Assembly (NCBI GenBank): GCA_937995515.1
Contig: CALKJZ010000025.1
Coordinates: 1-64,000 of the forward strand
Direction of reading: 5' to 3'
Length of the DNA: 64,000 nucleotides
Origin: an uncultured Sphingomonadaceae bacterium
GTDB taxonomy: Bacteria; Pseudomonadota; Alphaproteobacteria; Sphingomonadales; Sphingomonadaceae
Shown one piece after another: positions 48,730 to 57,775 of this stretch (its first letter is position 1; each line of letters begins with the position of its first letter). The translations under genes and the position numbers were made by a program. The notes beneath the pieces are model-generated. The model was not told the DNA's origin. It saw nothing but the letters and a program-made list of their open reading frames with translations, and searched no databases.

Positions 48730-51429
48730 CTAGAAGCGGACCCGCCCCGTCACCCCGAACATCCGCGGCTCGCCGGGGAAGGCCAGGAACAGCTGGTTGG
48801 CGGAGCGGGCGAGGCCAAGCTTCACGAAGCCGAGCGAGCCGCTGCCCTGCAGGGGCGCATCGGCACCAATCTGGAAGTATTTCTTGTCGAAGATGTTCTG
48901 CCCCCAGAACTCCAGCGACCAGCGCCGATCGGGCCCCTGGAGACCCAGCCGGCCGTTGACAACGAGGAACGCCTGCTGGACCTTTTCCGGGTCGAGGTCG
49001 GAGCCGGTGTTCACATTGTCCTGCAGGCGATAGTCGACATAGACGAGCGCGCGCATGCCGTTGTCGGCGATCTCCGGGTTCCAGCCGGCCGAGCCGGAGA
49101 TCACATACCGGGGCGCATTGGAGACGCCTGCCCCGGGCAGCAGCGCAAGCGTCGGCGCCAGCGGCCGGCCGCCGGTTCCAACGAGGTTGCGGCTGTAGCG
49201 CGCGTCGGAATAGGTGAGGCCGGCCGTCAGCGTCACGTCGGCGACCGGGCGGACCAGCGCTTCGATCTCGACACCCTTGGTGGTCACGCCCGGCTTCAGC
49301 CGGTCGGGCGCGCAGGCGCCCGTTGCGGCATTGCCGTCCTGGTCGGCACCGCCGAGATCATCGCGGCACGCCTGGATGTTGGTGACCTCGAAGTTCACAC
49401 CATTGAAGGTGTTGAGCTGATAGTCGGTGAAGCGCGACTGGAAGAGCGCCAGATTGACCGAGACGCCGGGCTGGGAGAATTTCACGCCCAGCTCGTAGGA
49501 GATGACCGTTTCCGCTGCGAACTGCAGGTCCTCCGGTTCGGGCCGGGCATTGCCGGGCTGGCCTGCCGGAAGCGCAAGCTGCGCCCGGCAGGCGGCCTGC
49601 TGCGCCGGCGTGCCGGCGTTGGGGTTGCACACCGGGTCGAGGGCCGAGGTGTCGAGATTGAAGCCGCCGGCCTTGTAGCCGCGCGCCCACGAGGCATAGA
49701 CCAGCCAGTCGCGCGTCGGCTTCCAGCTGAGCACGGCGGTGCCGGTGAATTCGTCCTCCTTCTTGATGGTGCCGGGGCTGCCCTTGGGGAAGCCCGGCCC
49801 TGCGGTGCCGTTGATGACGCAGGGCAAGGTCGCAAGCCCCGAGGCGGCATTGCGGAGCGCCGCGCACAGCGTGTTGGTGTTGTTGAACACGCTGTCGAGT
49901 TCCTTGCGCTCGTTGGTATAGCGCGCGCCAAGCGTCAGCGACAGCGTGTCGGGAATGATGTCGATCACATTGTGGGTGAAGAAGGCGTAGTTGCGGCTCT
50001 CCTGCTTGAAGAAGCCGCCGCCGCCGACCCCGGTGCCGCCCAGACGTGCGACGCCGAGCGCATCGGCGAGCGCATCATAGCCGGGAAAGACCGGGTTGGG
50101 GTTGAGGCAGGTGGGCGAGGCTGGATTGAGGAACTGCGGGAAGGCGCCAGCCGCCACGAGGCAGTTGGCATATTTGGCATAGAGCGGCCCGTAGCGCAGG
50201 TCGTCGGAGACCCGCAGCTTCTCGTTCGAGACATAGGCGCCGACCAGCCAGTCGAGCCGGTCGTCAAACGCGGCGCCCTGGAGGCGCACCTCCTGGGTGA
50301 AGGTGCGGAACCGGCGCTGGAGGTCGGTCCGTTTCCAGATGTCGAGATTGTTGAAGTCGGTATCCTGTCCCTGCGCGTTTTCGAAATCGCGATAGGCGGT
50401 GATCGAGGTGAGGGTTGCATTCTCGAACCGCCAGGTGAGTTCGCCCGAGAGGCCCCAGTCCGTTCCCTCGGCGCGGTAGCCGGCGTCGGGCGAGATGGCG
50501 ACCCGGTAGTCGAACGGGTTCCCGAAGGGGATGCGGGCGCCAAGCGCGGTCAGCAGCGGAACCAGCGAATTGGGCCGGAACTCGATTGCGCCGTTGGGGG
50601 CGACGATGACGTTGCGCGGCGCAAGATAGGGGGCAGCGCAGCACTGTTCGTCGCGGCTGGAATAGTCGGCGATCACCCGCAGGGTCACGTCGCTGTTCGG
50701 CTCCCAGAGCATCTGCCCCTTCACCATCCAGCGGTTGCGGTCGTTGAACTTGCGCCCCTCGACGATCACGTCCTCGATGTAGCCGTCGCGGTCGTGCCAC
50801 AGGCCATCGACCCGGAAGGCGAGCTTGCCGGGCACCGCCTCGAGGTTCACATGGCCCTCGATGCGCTTGTTGTCATAGTTGCCGAAGGTGAGCGCGACGC
50901 CGCCTCCGGTCCGATACTCCGGCCCGCGGGTGATGATGTTGATGAGGCCGGCCGAGGCATTGCGGCCAAAGAGGGTGCCCTGCGGCCCGCGCAGCACCTC
51001 GATCCGCTCGATCTCGCCGAGATCGGAAAGGCCGGTGCCGGTGCGCGAGCGATAGACGCCATCGATGAAGAGCGCCACCGAGCTTTCAAGCCCCGCGTTC
51101 TCGCCGACGGTGCCGATGCCGCGGATGCGGGCCGTGAAGTTCACTTCCGACGTGGCGCCCGAGACGAGGAGCGAGGGCGCAAGCTGGTTGAGCGCGCGGA
51201 TGTCGGTGACGCCCGAGGCCTCCAGCTGCTCGCCCGAGATGGCCGAGACAGCGATCGGCACGTCGGAGAGCGCCTGCGCGCGGCGGGTGGCGGTGACGAT
51301 GATGTCCCCGCCGAGGTCGGGCGCGGCGGCCCGCTCGGAGGCCTCCTGCGCCGATGCGGCGGTTGCGGTTGCAAGCGCACCCACGCCTGCAGCCATGCCC
51401 AGCGCGGCGCGCAGCAGATCTGCCCTCAT
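48730..51429 (-). CDS. TonB-dependent receptor
   Basis: DIIVTATRRAQALSDVPIAVSAIS TonB-box/plug, RIEVLRGPQGTLFGRNASAGLINIITRGP, C-terminal VTGRVRF. Confidence 0.95.
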   Translation of the reverse strand: MRADLLRAALGMAAGVGALATATAASAQEASERAAAPDLGGDIIVTATRRAQALSDVPIAVSAISGEQLEASGVTDIRALNQLAPSLLVSGATSEVNFTARIRGIGTVGENAGLESSVALFIDGVYRSRTGTGLSDLGEIERIEVLRGPQGTLFGRNASAGLINIITRGPEYRTGGGVALTFGNYDNKRIEGHVNLEAVPGKLAFRVDGLWHDRDGYIEDVIVEGRKFNDRNRWMVKGQMLWEPNSDVTLRVIADYSSRDEQCCAAPYLAPRNVIVAPNGAIEFRPNSLVPLLTALGARIPFGNPFDYRVAISPDAGYRAEGTDWGLSGELTWRFENATLTSITAYRDFENAQGQDTDFNNLDIWKRTDLQRRFRTFTQEVRLQGAAFDDRLDWLVGAYVSNEKLRVSDDLRYGPLYAKYANCLVAAGAFPQFLNPASPTCLNPNPVFPGYDALADALGVARLGGTGVGGGGFFKQESRNYAFFTHNVIDIIPDTLSLTLGARYTNERKELDSVFNNTNTLCAALRNAASGLATLPCVINGTAGPGFPKGSPGTIKKEDEFTGTAVLSWKPTRDWLVYASWARGYKAGGFNLDTSALDPVCNPNAGTPAQQAACRAQLALPAGQPGNARPEPEDLQFAAETVISYELGVKFSQPGVSVNLALFQSRFTDYQLNTFNGVNFEVTNIQACRDDLGGADQDGNAATGACAPDRLKPGVTTKGVEIEALVRPVADVTLTAGLTYSDARYSRNLVGTGGRPLAPTLALLPGAGVSNAPRYVISGSAGWNPEIADNGMRALVYVDYRLQDNVNTGSDLDPEKVQQAFLVVNGRLGLQGPDRRWSLEFWGQNIFDKKYFQIGADAPLQGSGSLGFVKLGLARSANQLFLAFPGEPRMFGVTGRVRF

Positions 51430-51445
51430 GCCTTCCTCCCCGGGG

Positions 51446-51510
51446 TCTTTGGCCCCATCTTCTCCGCGGGCCTTCGGCCCCATCTTCTCCGCGGGCCTTT
51501 GGCCCCATAT
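51446..51510. repeat. ~2.6 copies of a 25-bp tandem repeat (ccttcggccccatcttctccgcggg)
   Basis: 51446-51470, 51471-51495, partial copy 51496-51510; immediately upstream of a TonB receptor start. Confidence 0.92.
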
Positions 51511-51643
51511 CACCCGCGCTGGCGGGCTCTCGCGCTCCAGTCCTGCATGATGCGGGCGGCGCGCGCAATCGGCCGCTTGGCGCGCCCGCGCACAAGGGCT
51601 TCGGGCTGTGGCAAATCCGCAACTTGCAGGCGTGCGCCGTCCG

Positions 51644-54145
51644 TCAGAAGCGCAGGCGCGCCTCCACTCCGAAGCGGCGCTTGCTGCCGGGCGAGACGAA
51701 CGAGCCGCCGAACTCTGGCGCCGGGATCACCTCGGCGAGCCAGCGCTCGTCGGTCAGGTTGGTGGCAAAGGCGGTGAGCGCGAGCTCGCGCCAGCGCACG
51801 CCCGCGCGCAGGTCGACAAGGGTGAAGCTGTCGCGGCGGGAGCGGCTGAAATTGCCCGTGCCGAGCGCGGCCGGAAGCCCGGCAAGCGGCAGGATGGCGG
51901 TGAACAGGGTCGGGCCATCCTGCGCCTGCACGGTCGAGAACCAGGTGGGGCCGGTGATCCTGAGGTCGGCCCGCGCGGTCAGGGCCCAGTCGCCTCCGAT
52001 CGGCGCGTCGATGGAGGTGCCGAGGTTCACGGTATAGTCGGCCGTGTAGGGGGACTTGTTGCCCACCGTGTTGGGCCGGGCCGAGTTGCGCCGGATCTTG
52101 CTCTCGGTCAGGTTGACTGCGCCGTCCACCCGCCACCAGTCGGTCAGCCGGGCTGTCCCGGCGAGTTCCGCGCCCCACAGGTCCACCTTGTCGATGTTCG
52201 AGACCACCCGCAGCAGGCCGAAGGTGCCGACGAAGAACTCGAAGAACTGCATGTCGGTGACCTGCGTGTAATAGCCGGCGCCCGACACGGCGAACCGGCC
52301 ATCGGCCGAGGTGGCGCGGAAGCCGGCCTCAAAGGCCGAGGAGGTCTCTTTCTCGAACGTGTCGAAGATCTGGATGTTGGTGCCGAGCGGGCCGTTGAAG
52401 TTGAGATCGATGGTCGCGCGGCTGCCCTGGTTGTTGAAGCCGCCCGCCTTGAAGCCGATCCCCCAGCTGCCATAGAGGGTGAGCTGGCTGTCGGGCTTCC
52501 ACGCCAGCGAAAGCCTCGGCTGCCACTGGTCGAACGTGCGGGTCTTGGGCGCGATCGGGCCGAACAGGAGCCCCGGGTTGAGCGGCGCATTGCCCTCGAA
52601 CGGCGGGCCGTCGAAATCCACATATTGCGTGCGCGCATCGGGCGGCACGAGGTTCCTCACCCGCCGGCGCTCATTGTCGTAGCGCAGTGCGGCGTTGAGC
52701 GTCAGCCGGTCGCTCAGATCCCAGTCGATGGCGCCGAAGCCGGCAAGCACGCGCGTGTCGAACCGGTCGTGGACGAGCTGTTCGGTGGGGTTGCGCGGAT
52801 CGGTGGTGAACAGCTTGCGGATCACGCCGAAGCCACGGTCGATGCCGAGGTTGACCCCGACTTCGCGCTTGATCTCCAGCCAGTAGCCGCCCAGCTGCCA
52901 GCGCAGCGGCAGCGATGGATCCGACGCATAGCGGATCTCGGCCGAGAGGTCCGACTGGTTGCGGACCTGATATTGCGTGCCGTCGCACAGCGTCGGCGTG
53001 TAGGGGCCGAGCAGCGAGCCGTTGGGGACAAACAGGTTGGAATCCGGCACCTCGCCCAGCACCTGCGGCGGCGGCAGCTGGAAGCCGGCCTGGTTGAGCG
53101 CGGCAACCGAGGCGCGGCACGGCTGGTCGGCATTGAAGAAGCCGAAGGCGCCCGAGGTGCCGTCGGCAAGGAAATCCTGCCGGATGTCGGACCATGCGGC
53201 CCATGCGGTGAGGCTGCCGCCCCAGGCGTCGAACGTCCACTTCGCGGAAAGCTCCTCGCCGCGCTGGCGGTTCTGCGGCACGATGTTGGGCTCGAAGAGG
53301 AAGGTGTGGGCGTTCACATCCTCGTTGAACAGCGGGTTGAGGGCTGCGAAGTTGGGCAGCTGGAAGGCGGCGTTGAAGGCAATCGCTGCGGCATCGGTGC
53401 GGGTGATGCGGCCCTTGATGTCGAGCTCGCCAAGCCCGCCGGGAGCGATCACCAGCCGGCCGCCCACCGTCCACGTCTCGAGATTGTCGACGGTTGCCCC
53501 GCGGGCCTCGGCAATGGGGCCGGTATTGCGCCAGTAGCCGTCGGTCGTGCGGAACTGGCCGTTGACGAGCAGAGAGACCCCTTCGGCGATGGGGCCGGAG
53601 ACCGAGCCGAACAGCTCGTAGGTGGAATCCCCGGCCGCTGAGGCAAGGAACCGGCCCTCAAGGCGGTCGCCCGGCTTGCGGGTCGAGAGGATCACGGCGC
53701 CGGCGGCGGCGTTGCGGCCATAGAAGGCGCCCTGCGGGCCCTTGAGCACCTCGACCTGCACCAGATCGCCCTGGGCCTGGTTGAGGGCGGCCGTGTTGGT
53801 CTTCAGAATGCCATCGACGACCAGCGCAACCGATGGCTCGGCGTCGCGCGCGCCGTTGATGCCGCGGATGTTCACCTGCGTGTCGCCCACCTCGGCCGTG
53901 CCCGTCACGATCGTCACCCCTGGCGTCAGGCGCGAGATGTCCTCCGCGTTGCGCACCCCGGCGGCGGCGATGGCCTGTTCGGTGAGCACCGAGACGGAGG
54001 CCGGCACGTCCTGCAGCGTCTCTGCCGTGCGCCGGGCCGTCACGATGATCTCGTCGCCGGCCTCCTGCGCTGCGGCCGGTGCCGCAGCAAGGGCGGCTGC
54101 GCCGACAGTTGCCAGAAACATCGCTCGCGTCGTCGAACCCGTCAT
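51644..54145 (-). CDS. TonB-dependent receptor
   Basis: DEIIVTARRTAETLQDVPASVSVL, VEVLKGPQGAFYGRNAAAGAVILSTRKP, C-terminal RRFGVEARLRF. Confidence 0.95.
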   Translation of the reverse strand: MTGSTTRAMFLATVGAAALAAAPAAAQEAGDEIIVTARRTAETLQDVPASVSVLTEQAIAAAGVRNAEDISRLTPGVTIVTGTAEVGDTQVNIRGINGARDAEPSVALVVDGILKTNTAALNQAQGDLVQVEVLKGPQGAFYGRNAAAGAVILSTRKPGDRLEGRFLASAAGDSTYELFGSVSGPIAEGVSLLVNGQFRTTDGYWRNTGPIAEARGATVDNLETWTVGGRLVIAPGGLGELDIKGRITRTDAAAIAFNAAFQLPNFAALNPLFNEDVNAHTFLFEPNIVPQNRQRGEELSAKWTFDAWGGSLTAWAAWSDIRQDFLADGTSGAFGFFNADQPCRASVAALNQAGFQLPPPQVLGEVPDSNLFVPNGSLLGPYTPTLCDGTQYQVRNQSDLSAEIRYASDPSLPLRWQLGGYWLEIKREVGVNLGIDRGFGVIRKLFTTDPRNPTEQLVHDRFDTRVLAGFGAIDWDLSDRLTLNAALRYDNERRRVRNLVPPDARTQYVDFDGPPFEGNAPLNPGLLFGPIAPKTRTFDQWQPRLSLAWKPDSQLTLYGSWGIGFKAGGFNNQGSRATIDLNFNGPLGTNIQIFDTFEKETSSAFEAGFRATSADGRFAVSGAGYYTQVTDMQFFEFFVGTFGLLRVVSNIDKVDLWGAELAGTARLTDWWRVDGAVNLTESKIRRNSARPNTVGNKSPYTADYTVNLGTSIDAPIGGDWALTARADLRITGPTWFSTVQAQDGPTLFTAILPLAGLPAALGTGNFSRSRRDSFTLVDLRAGVRWRELALTAFATNLTDERWLAEVIPAPEFGGSFVSPGSKRRFGVEARLRF

Positions 54146-54211
54146 CGATCATCCCCTCGGGTGGCGGCCGGCGCGGCCTCTCCCGCCCTGCGCGGCCGAA
54201 GCGGTCGGGCC

Positions 54212-54610
54212 TCAGACCAGGACATTGGCCCCCGACATGTAGACATGGACCTCCTGGAAGCGGCCATCGCGCACCTTCCAGAAGTTGGTGTTGGAAAGGC
54301 GCGTCACGCGGCCGTCGGCTGCGGTCAGCACGGCCTCGAACGAGGCTGCGATGCGGCCATGGGCCGCGTCGACCGTGCACACGAAATCCCGGTGCACGAT
54401 CGTCTCCCAGGCGGCGAAGAAATCGGTGAACATCCGTTCCAGCCCGGCCCGCCCCTCGTGGGTGGTGAAGCTCGTCTGCACGTGGAACAGCGCGGTGTCG
54501 TGGAAGCAGGCAAGGGTGGCCGCAAGATCCTTGGCATCGACGGCGCCGAAGTAGGTGCGGGTGGCCAGCTCGATCAGGGCATCGCGGCCGAGCGAGGGGG
54601 CATATTGCAT
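54212..54610 (-). CDS. NTF2/SnoaL-like protein
   Basis: YFGAVDAKDLAATLACFHDTALFHV...FQEVHVYMSGANVLV; paralog of the adjacent gene. Confidence 0.82.
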   Translation of the reverse strand: MQYAPSLGRDALIELATRTYFGAVDAKDLAATLACFHDTALFHVQTSFTTHEGRAGLERMFTDFFAAWETIVHRDFVCTVDAAHGRIAASFEAVLTAADGRVTRLSNTNFWKVRDGRFQEVHVYMSGANVLV

Positions 54611-55041
54611 CAGGCCTCTCCCGGCTGAAGAAGATTGTCGCCGCTCATGTATACATAAACCCGGTGAAACAGCCGGTCGCGGCAGTAGAAGCGGTTGCAG
54701 TTCTCGTAGCGCAGCTGCGCGCCGCCGTTGGGCGTGATGAGCACGGTGAACTGCGAGCAGATGCTGTTCGTGGCCGGGTCGGCCACGTGCACGAAGTTGC
54801 CGTGCCAGATTTGCTCGAAATCGGCGAACAGGCGGCGGAACATGGCCTCGATTGCATCGATCCCGTCGTGCACGGTCATCGAGGTCACCTCGGTCAGCCG
54901 TGCGTCCGGGGTGAAGCAGTCGAGCACCTGGGCGAGGTTCTTGTTGTCCACCCCGTCGAAGTAGCGCTTGGTGACGATATCCACATACCAGGGATAGGGC
55001 AGCGGCTTCTGCCCCGGCCCGGCCTCGGTCCATTCGCGCAT
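54610..55041 (-). CDS. NTF2/SnoaL-like protein
   Basis: YFDGVDNKNLAQVLDCFTPDARLTEV...FHRVYVYMSGDNLLQPGEA. Confidence 0.82.
   Translation of the reverse strand: MREWTEAGPGQKPLPYPWYVDIVTKRYFDGVDNKNLAQVLDCFTPDARLTEVTSMTVHDGIDAIEAMFRRLFADFEQIWHGNFVHVADPATNSICSQFTVLITPNGGAQLRYENCNRFYCRDRLFHRVYVYMSGDNLLQPGEA
54648..54655. promoter_or_regulatory. TGTATACA palindrome (as ATGTATACAT) inside the NTF2-like gene
   Basis: same 8-mer as in the racemase/gntR intergenic region, in an AT-rich codon patch. Confidence 0.35.
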
Positions 55042-55787
55042 CAGTACCAGCCCTTTCGCACATCCTCATCCCGCGGCACCTCGGGGGCGGGATAGGCCTT
55101 CCTCGAATGGGAGAGCCCCAGCTCGAGAAGCACCTCCATCTGCTTCCAGGCGACCTTGCCCGGATTGACCAGCGGCACCGGCAGGACCGAGGCGAGATAG
55201 TCGGCAGACTGGTGCATGGTGGTGGAGCCGAGGACGATCACGTCGGCGCCATCCTCCTCGATCGCGCGCATCGCCTCGTCGCGCAGCCTGGCGAAGATCA
55301 CCTCCTCCTTTCCGGCGAGAAGCTCGGAAAGGTCGGGCCGCGTGTCGATCGAGCGCAGGCTGGCGCACCGCTTCCAGAGCGCATATTCGGTCAGCGTCTT
55401 CTCGTAGAGCGGGTACCATTGCGGCCACATGGTGAGCACGCTGAACCGCTTGCCGAGCATCATCGCGGCGTGGAACGCAGCCTGGCCGGGCCCGACGACC
55501 GGAATCGACAGCCGCGAGCGCAGCGCGGCCATGCCGCTGTCGGAGACGGTGTCGATCAGCACGCCGGCAAAGCCCTCGGCCTCCGCGGCAAGGCCGGCCT
55601 GGAACACCGTCCAGTCCATCAGCAGCATGTCGTAGGGGCTGTCGCCCAGCGCTGCACCCCAGCGGACGGCCTCGAACTCGGCGGCAAAGCCCTCGCGCAC
55701 GAACCCGGGCGGCAGCTGGGCTGCGCGGTTGGCAACGCCTGCCCCGTCCATCGGGATGGGAACGATCACCTTGACCCGTCGCGTCAC
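55041..55787 (-). CDS. Asp/Glu/hydantoin racemase family protein
   Basis: VKVIVPIPMDGAGVANRAAQLPPGF, GVLIDTVSDSGMAALRSRLSIPVVGPGQAAFHAAMMLGKRFSVLT, ADVIVLGSTTMH; GTG start at 55787. Confidence 0.82.
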   Translation of the reverse strand: MTRRVKVIVPIPMDGAGVANRAAQLPPGFVREGFAAEFEAVRWGAALGDSPYDMLLMDWTVFQAGLAAEAEGFAGVLIDTVSDSGMAALRSRLSIPVVGPGQAAFHAAMMLGKRFSVLTMWPQWYPLYEKTLTEYALWKRCASLRSIDTRPDLSELLAGKEEVIFARLRDEAMRAIEEDGADVIVLGSTTMHQSADYLASVLPVPLVNPGKVAWKQMEVLLELGLSHSRKAYPAPEVPRDEDVRKGWY

Positions 55788-55819
55788 CCCGCCCTCCTTT
55801 GCTCGGCGGCCGATCCTAA

Positions 55820-55827
55820 TGTATACA
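55820..55827. promoter_or_regulatory. candidate GntR-family operator TGTATACA
   Basis: AT-rich palindrome (aaTGTATACAaa) in the racemase/gntR divergent region. Confidence 0.5.
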
Positions 55828-56007
55828 AAACGCCGGCGTCGAGGGCGGGTGTTGCGAAGGTTAACCGGTTCGGGCATCGCTGTGGCCGCCGCGCAACAGG
55901 CACGCCGGGCTACGCGAGGGCCCGGCCGCGCAGGCGCCCCCGGGGTGCGGGAAGCGGCGCGCAAGCGGCGCGGAAGGGGGGCAGACAGGGAGCCGGACGC
56001 AGGCGAG

Positions 56008-56703
56008 ATGGCACGTGCACCAAGGGCTGCTGATGCGGCCTATGCCCGAATCCGCGCGCTGATCGCGGGCGGCGAGCTTGCGCCCGGAGCGCCGCTGCGG
56101 GAGGAGGAGCTCGCCGCGCTGTGCGGCGTCTCGCGGACCCCCGTGCGCGAGGCGCTGATGCGGCTGGAGCAGGACTATCTGGTCCGCCGGACGGATGGCC
56201 AGCGCAGCTATGTCGCCGACTGGTCGCTCGACGACATCGCCGAGATGTTCGCGCTGCGTGCCATGCTGGAGGGCCACGCGGCTGCCCGCGCCGCCACCCG
56301 GATCACGCCCGAGGGGCTCGAGGCGCTGCGCCGGCTGAATGCCCGGCTGGCCTCAGCCGTTGCCGCGGGCGATACGGAGGGCTTTCTTGCTGCCAACCGC
56401 GCGTTTCACGACACGGTGCTCGGCGCGGCGCAATCGCCCCGGCTTGCTGCCATGATCGGCGGCCTTGTCGAGCAGCCGGTCGTTCGCCGCACCGCCGTGC
56501 GCTATGGCGCGCGCGAGCTCGGCCAGTCCCACGCCGAGCACGAGGCGCTGATCGAGGCGTTCGCGCGGGGCGATGCCGGCTGGGCGGAAAGCGTGATGGC
56601 CGGGCACATCCGCCGCGCCTTTCACGCCTTTGCCGATGCAAGCCGCGCTGCCCCCGCGAGATCGCCGGACGGCTCTGCGCCCGCCCGCGCGCCTCGGTCC
56701 TAG
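56008..56703 (+). CDS. GntR family (FCD-type) transcriptional regulator
   Basis: ADAAYARIRALIAGGELAPGAPLREEELAALCGVSRTPVREALMRLEQDYLVRR; FCD-type helical C-terminal domain. Confidence 0.92.
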   Translation: MARAPRAADAAYARIRALIAGGELAPGAPLREEELAALCGVSRTPVREALMRLEQDYLVRRTDGQRSYVADWSLDDIAEMFALRAMLEGHAAARAATRITPEGLEALRRLNARLASAVAAGDTEGFLAANRAFHDTVLGAAQSPRLAAMIGGLVEQPVVRRTAVRYGARELGQSHAEHEALIEAFARGDAGWAESVMAGHIRRAFHAFADASRAAPARSPDGSAPARAPRS

Positions 56704-56724
56704 CCGCGCGCCCCGCGCGCGCCC

Positions 56725-57441
56725 TCATTGCGCGCTCTGGTCGCGCACTCCGGTCGCACCCGGCGCGTCGGCCCGGGCGAGGTCGGCCTCCAGCCGGTCG
56801 ATCAGCAGGCCCTGGAAGAAATCCCCTTCCGAGCCGGCGCGCGCGGCGGCCAGAAACCCGGCCATCTCCGCCCGGTCGAGCGGCGTGCCGCAGCCCGCAA
56901 ACCGGCCCTCGAGCGCCCAGTGGACGAAGGCGATCCTGCCGGCCTGCCGCCCGGCGAGCGCCGAGCGGCGCAAAAGATCGGCCGCGCGGCACCGGTCCTG
57001 CGGCTCGTCGTTCAGCCCGAAGAGGGTGATGTAGCCGACCACGAACAGCGCCTGCGGATAGTTGCCGGCAACCGCGGCATCGCGGAACGGGCGCGACTCC
57101 CGGCCGCGCCCGGCATAGGCGAGCACCCGGCCGAGCTGGTAGTTGAGGCGGGGGTTCGACGGATCGGCTCTCACCGCCGCCTCGCACGCGGCGATGGCAG
57201 CCGGCAGGTCGATGTCGCGCTGGGCAACGCCGGGTGCCACCCGGTCAGGATCGGACGGGTGGGCGGCGAGCCGGTCGCACGCTGTCGGATCGCCAGGGCC
57301 GGCTGCGGCCGGGGCAGCAAGGAGCGCGGCTGCGGCTGCGGCGGCGCGGGCGGCCAGCGGCCACCGGCGCCGGCCCTGCTTCGAGATCGGGCCCGGAACG
57401 GGGGATGCGTGGGGCGTGGAACGGTCTTTCGTCTCGGACAT
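56725..57441 (-). CDS. exported TPR/Sel1-like repeat protein
   Basis: signal peptide; CEAAVRADPSNPRLNYQLGRVLAYAGRGRESRPFRDAAVAGNYPQALFVVGYITLFG. Confidence 0.7.
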   Translation of the reverse strand: MSETKDRSTPHASPVPGPISKQGRRRWPLAARAAAAAAALLAAPAAAGPGDPTACDRLAAHPSDPDRVAPGVAQRDIDLPAAIAACEAAVRADPSNPRLNYQLGRVLAYAGRGRESRPFRDAAVAGNYPQALFVVGYITLFGLNDEPQDRCRAADLLRRSALAGRQAGRIAFVHWALEGRFAGCGTPLDRAEMAGFLAAARAGSEGDFFQGLLIDRLEADLARADAPGATGVRDQSAQ

Positions 57442-57496
57442 GCAACGCATGGCACTAGCCTTGGCATTCTTGCGCCACAAGCAGGAGCACAAGGCC

Positions 57497-57726
57497 ATGT
57501 GGGAGACGATCAAGGCCGGCTGGAGCGACCTCGTCGCGACGGCGCAGGCGAAGTGGGACGATCTGACCGACGACGAGCCCGAGCGGCTGGAGGCGATCGG
57601 CGAGGACCTCGAGGCGGCCGGCGAGGAGGCGAGGGCGAGGGCCGCCGAGATGCGCGCGAGGGCCGGGGCCTGGGCGGACCGCATGATCGCCCGGCTGCGG
57701 GGGAGGGTGATCCCCCCGCCGCCTGA
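57497..57726 (+). CDS. small CsbD-like protein; 3' end ambiguous
   Basis: MWETIKAGWSDLVATAQAKWDDLTDDEPERLEAIGEDLEAAGEEARARAAEM; the in-frame stop is not reached until 59053, whereas the +1 frame stops at 57726. Confidence 0.5.
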
Positions 57727-57775
57727 GGCTGAGGGCGCGCCTGCCCCTCGTGTCTTTCCTCTGGCGGTTTGGGGT

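Noticed and set aside
48619-51777. 1052-aa plus-strand ORF antisense to a TonB receptor
   Set aside because: Mirror frame of a well-supported receptor gene; no recognisable domain.
51608-53641. 677-aa plus-strand ORF antisense to the second TonB receptor
   Set aside because: Same reason: shadow ORF in GC-rich DNA.
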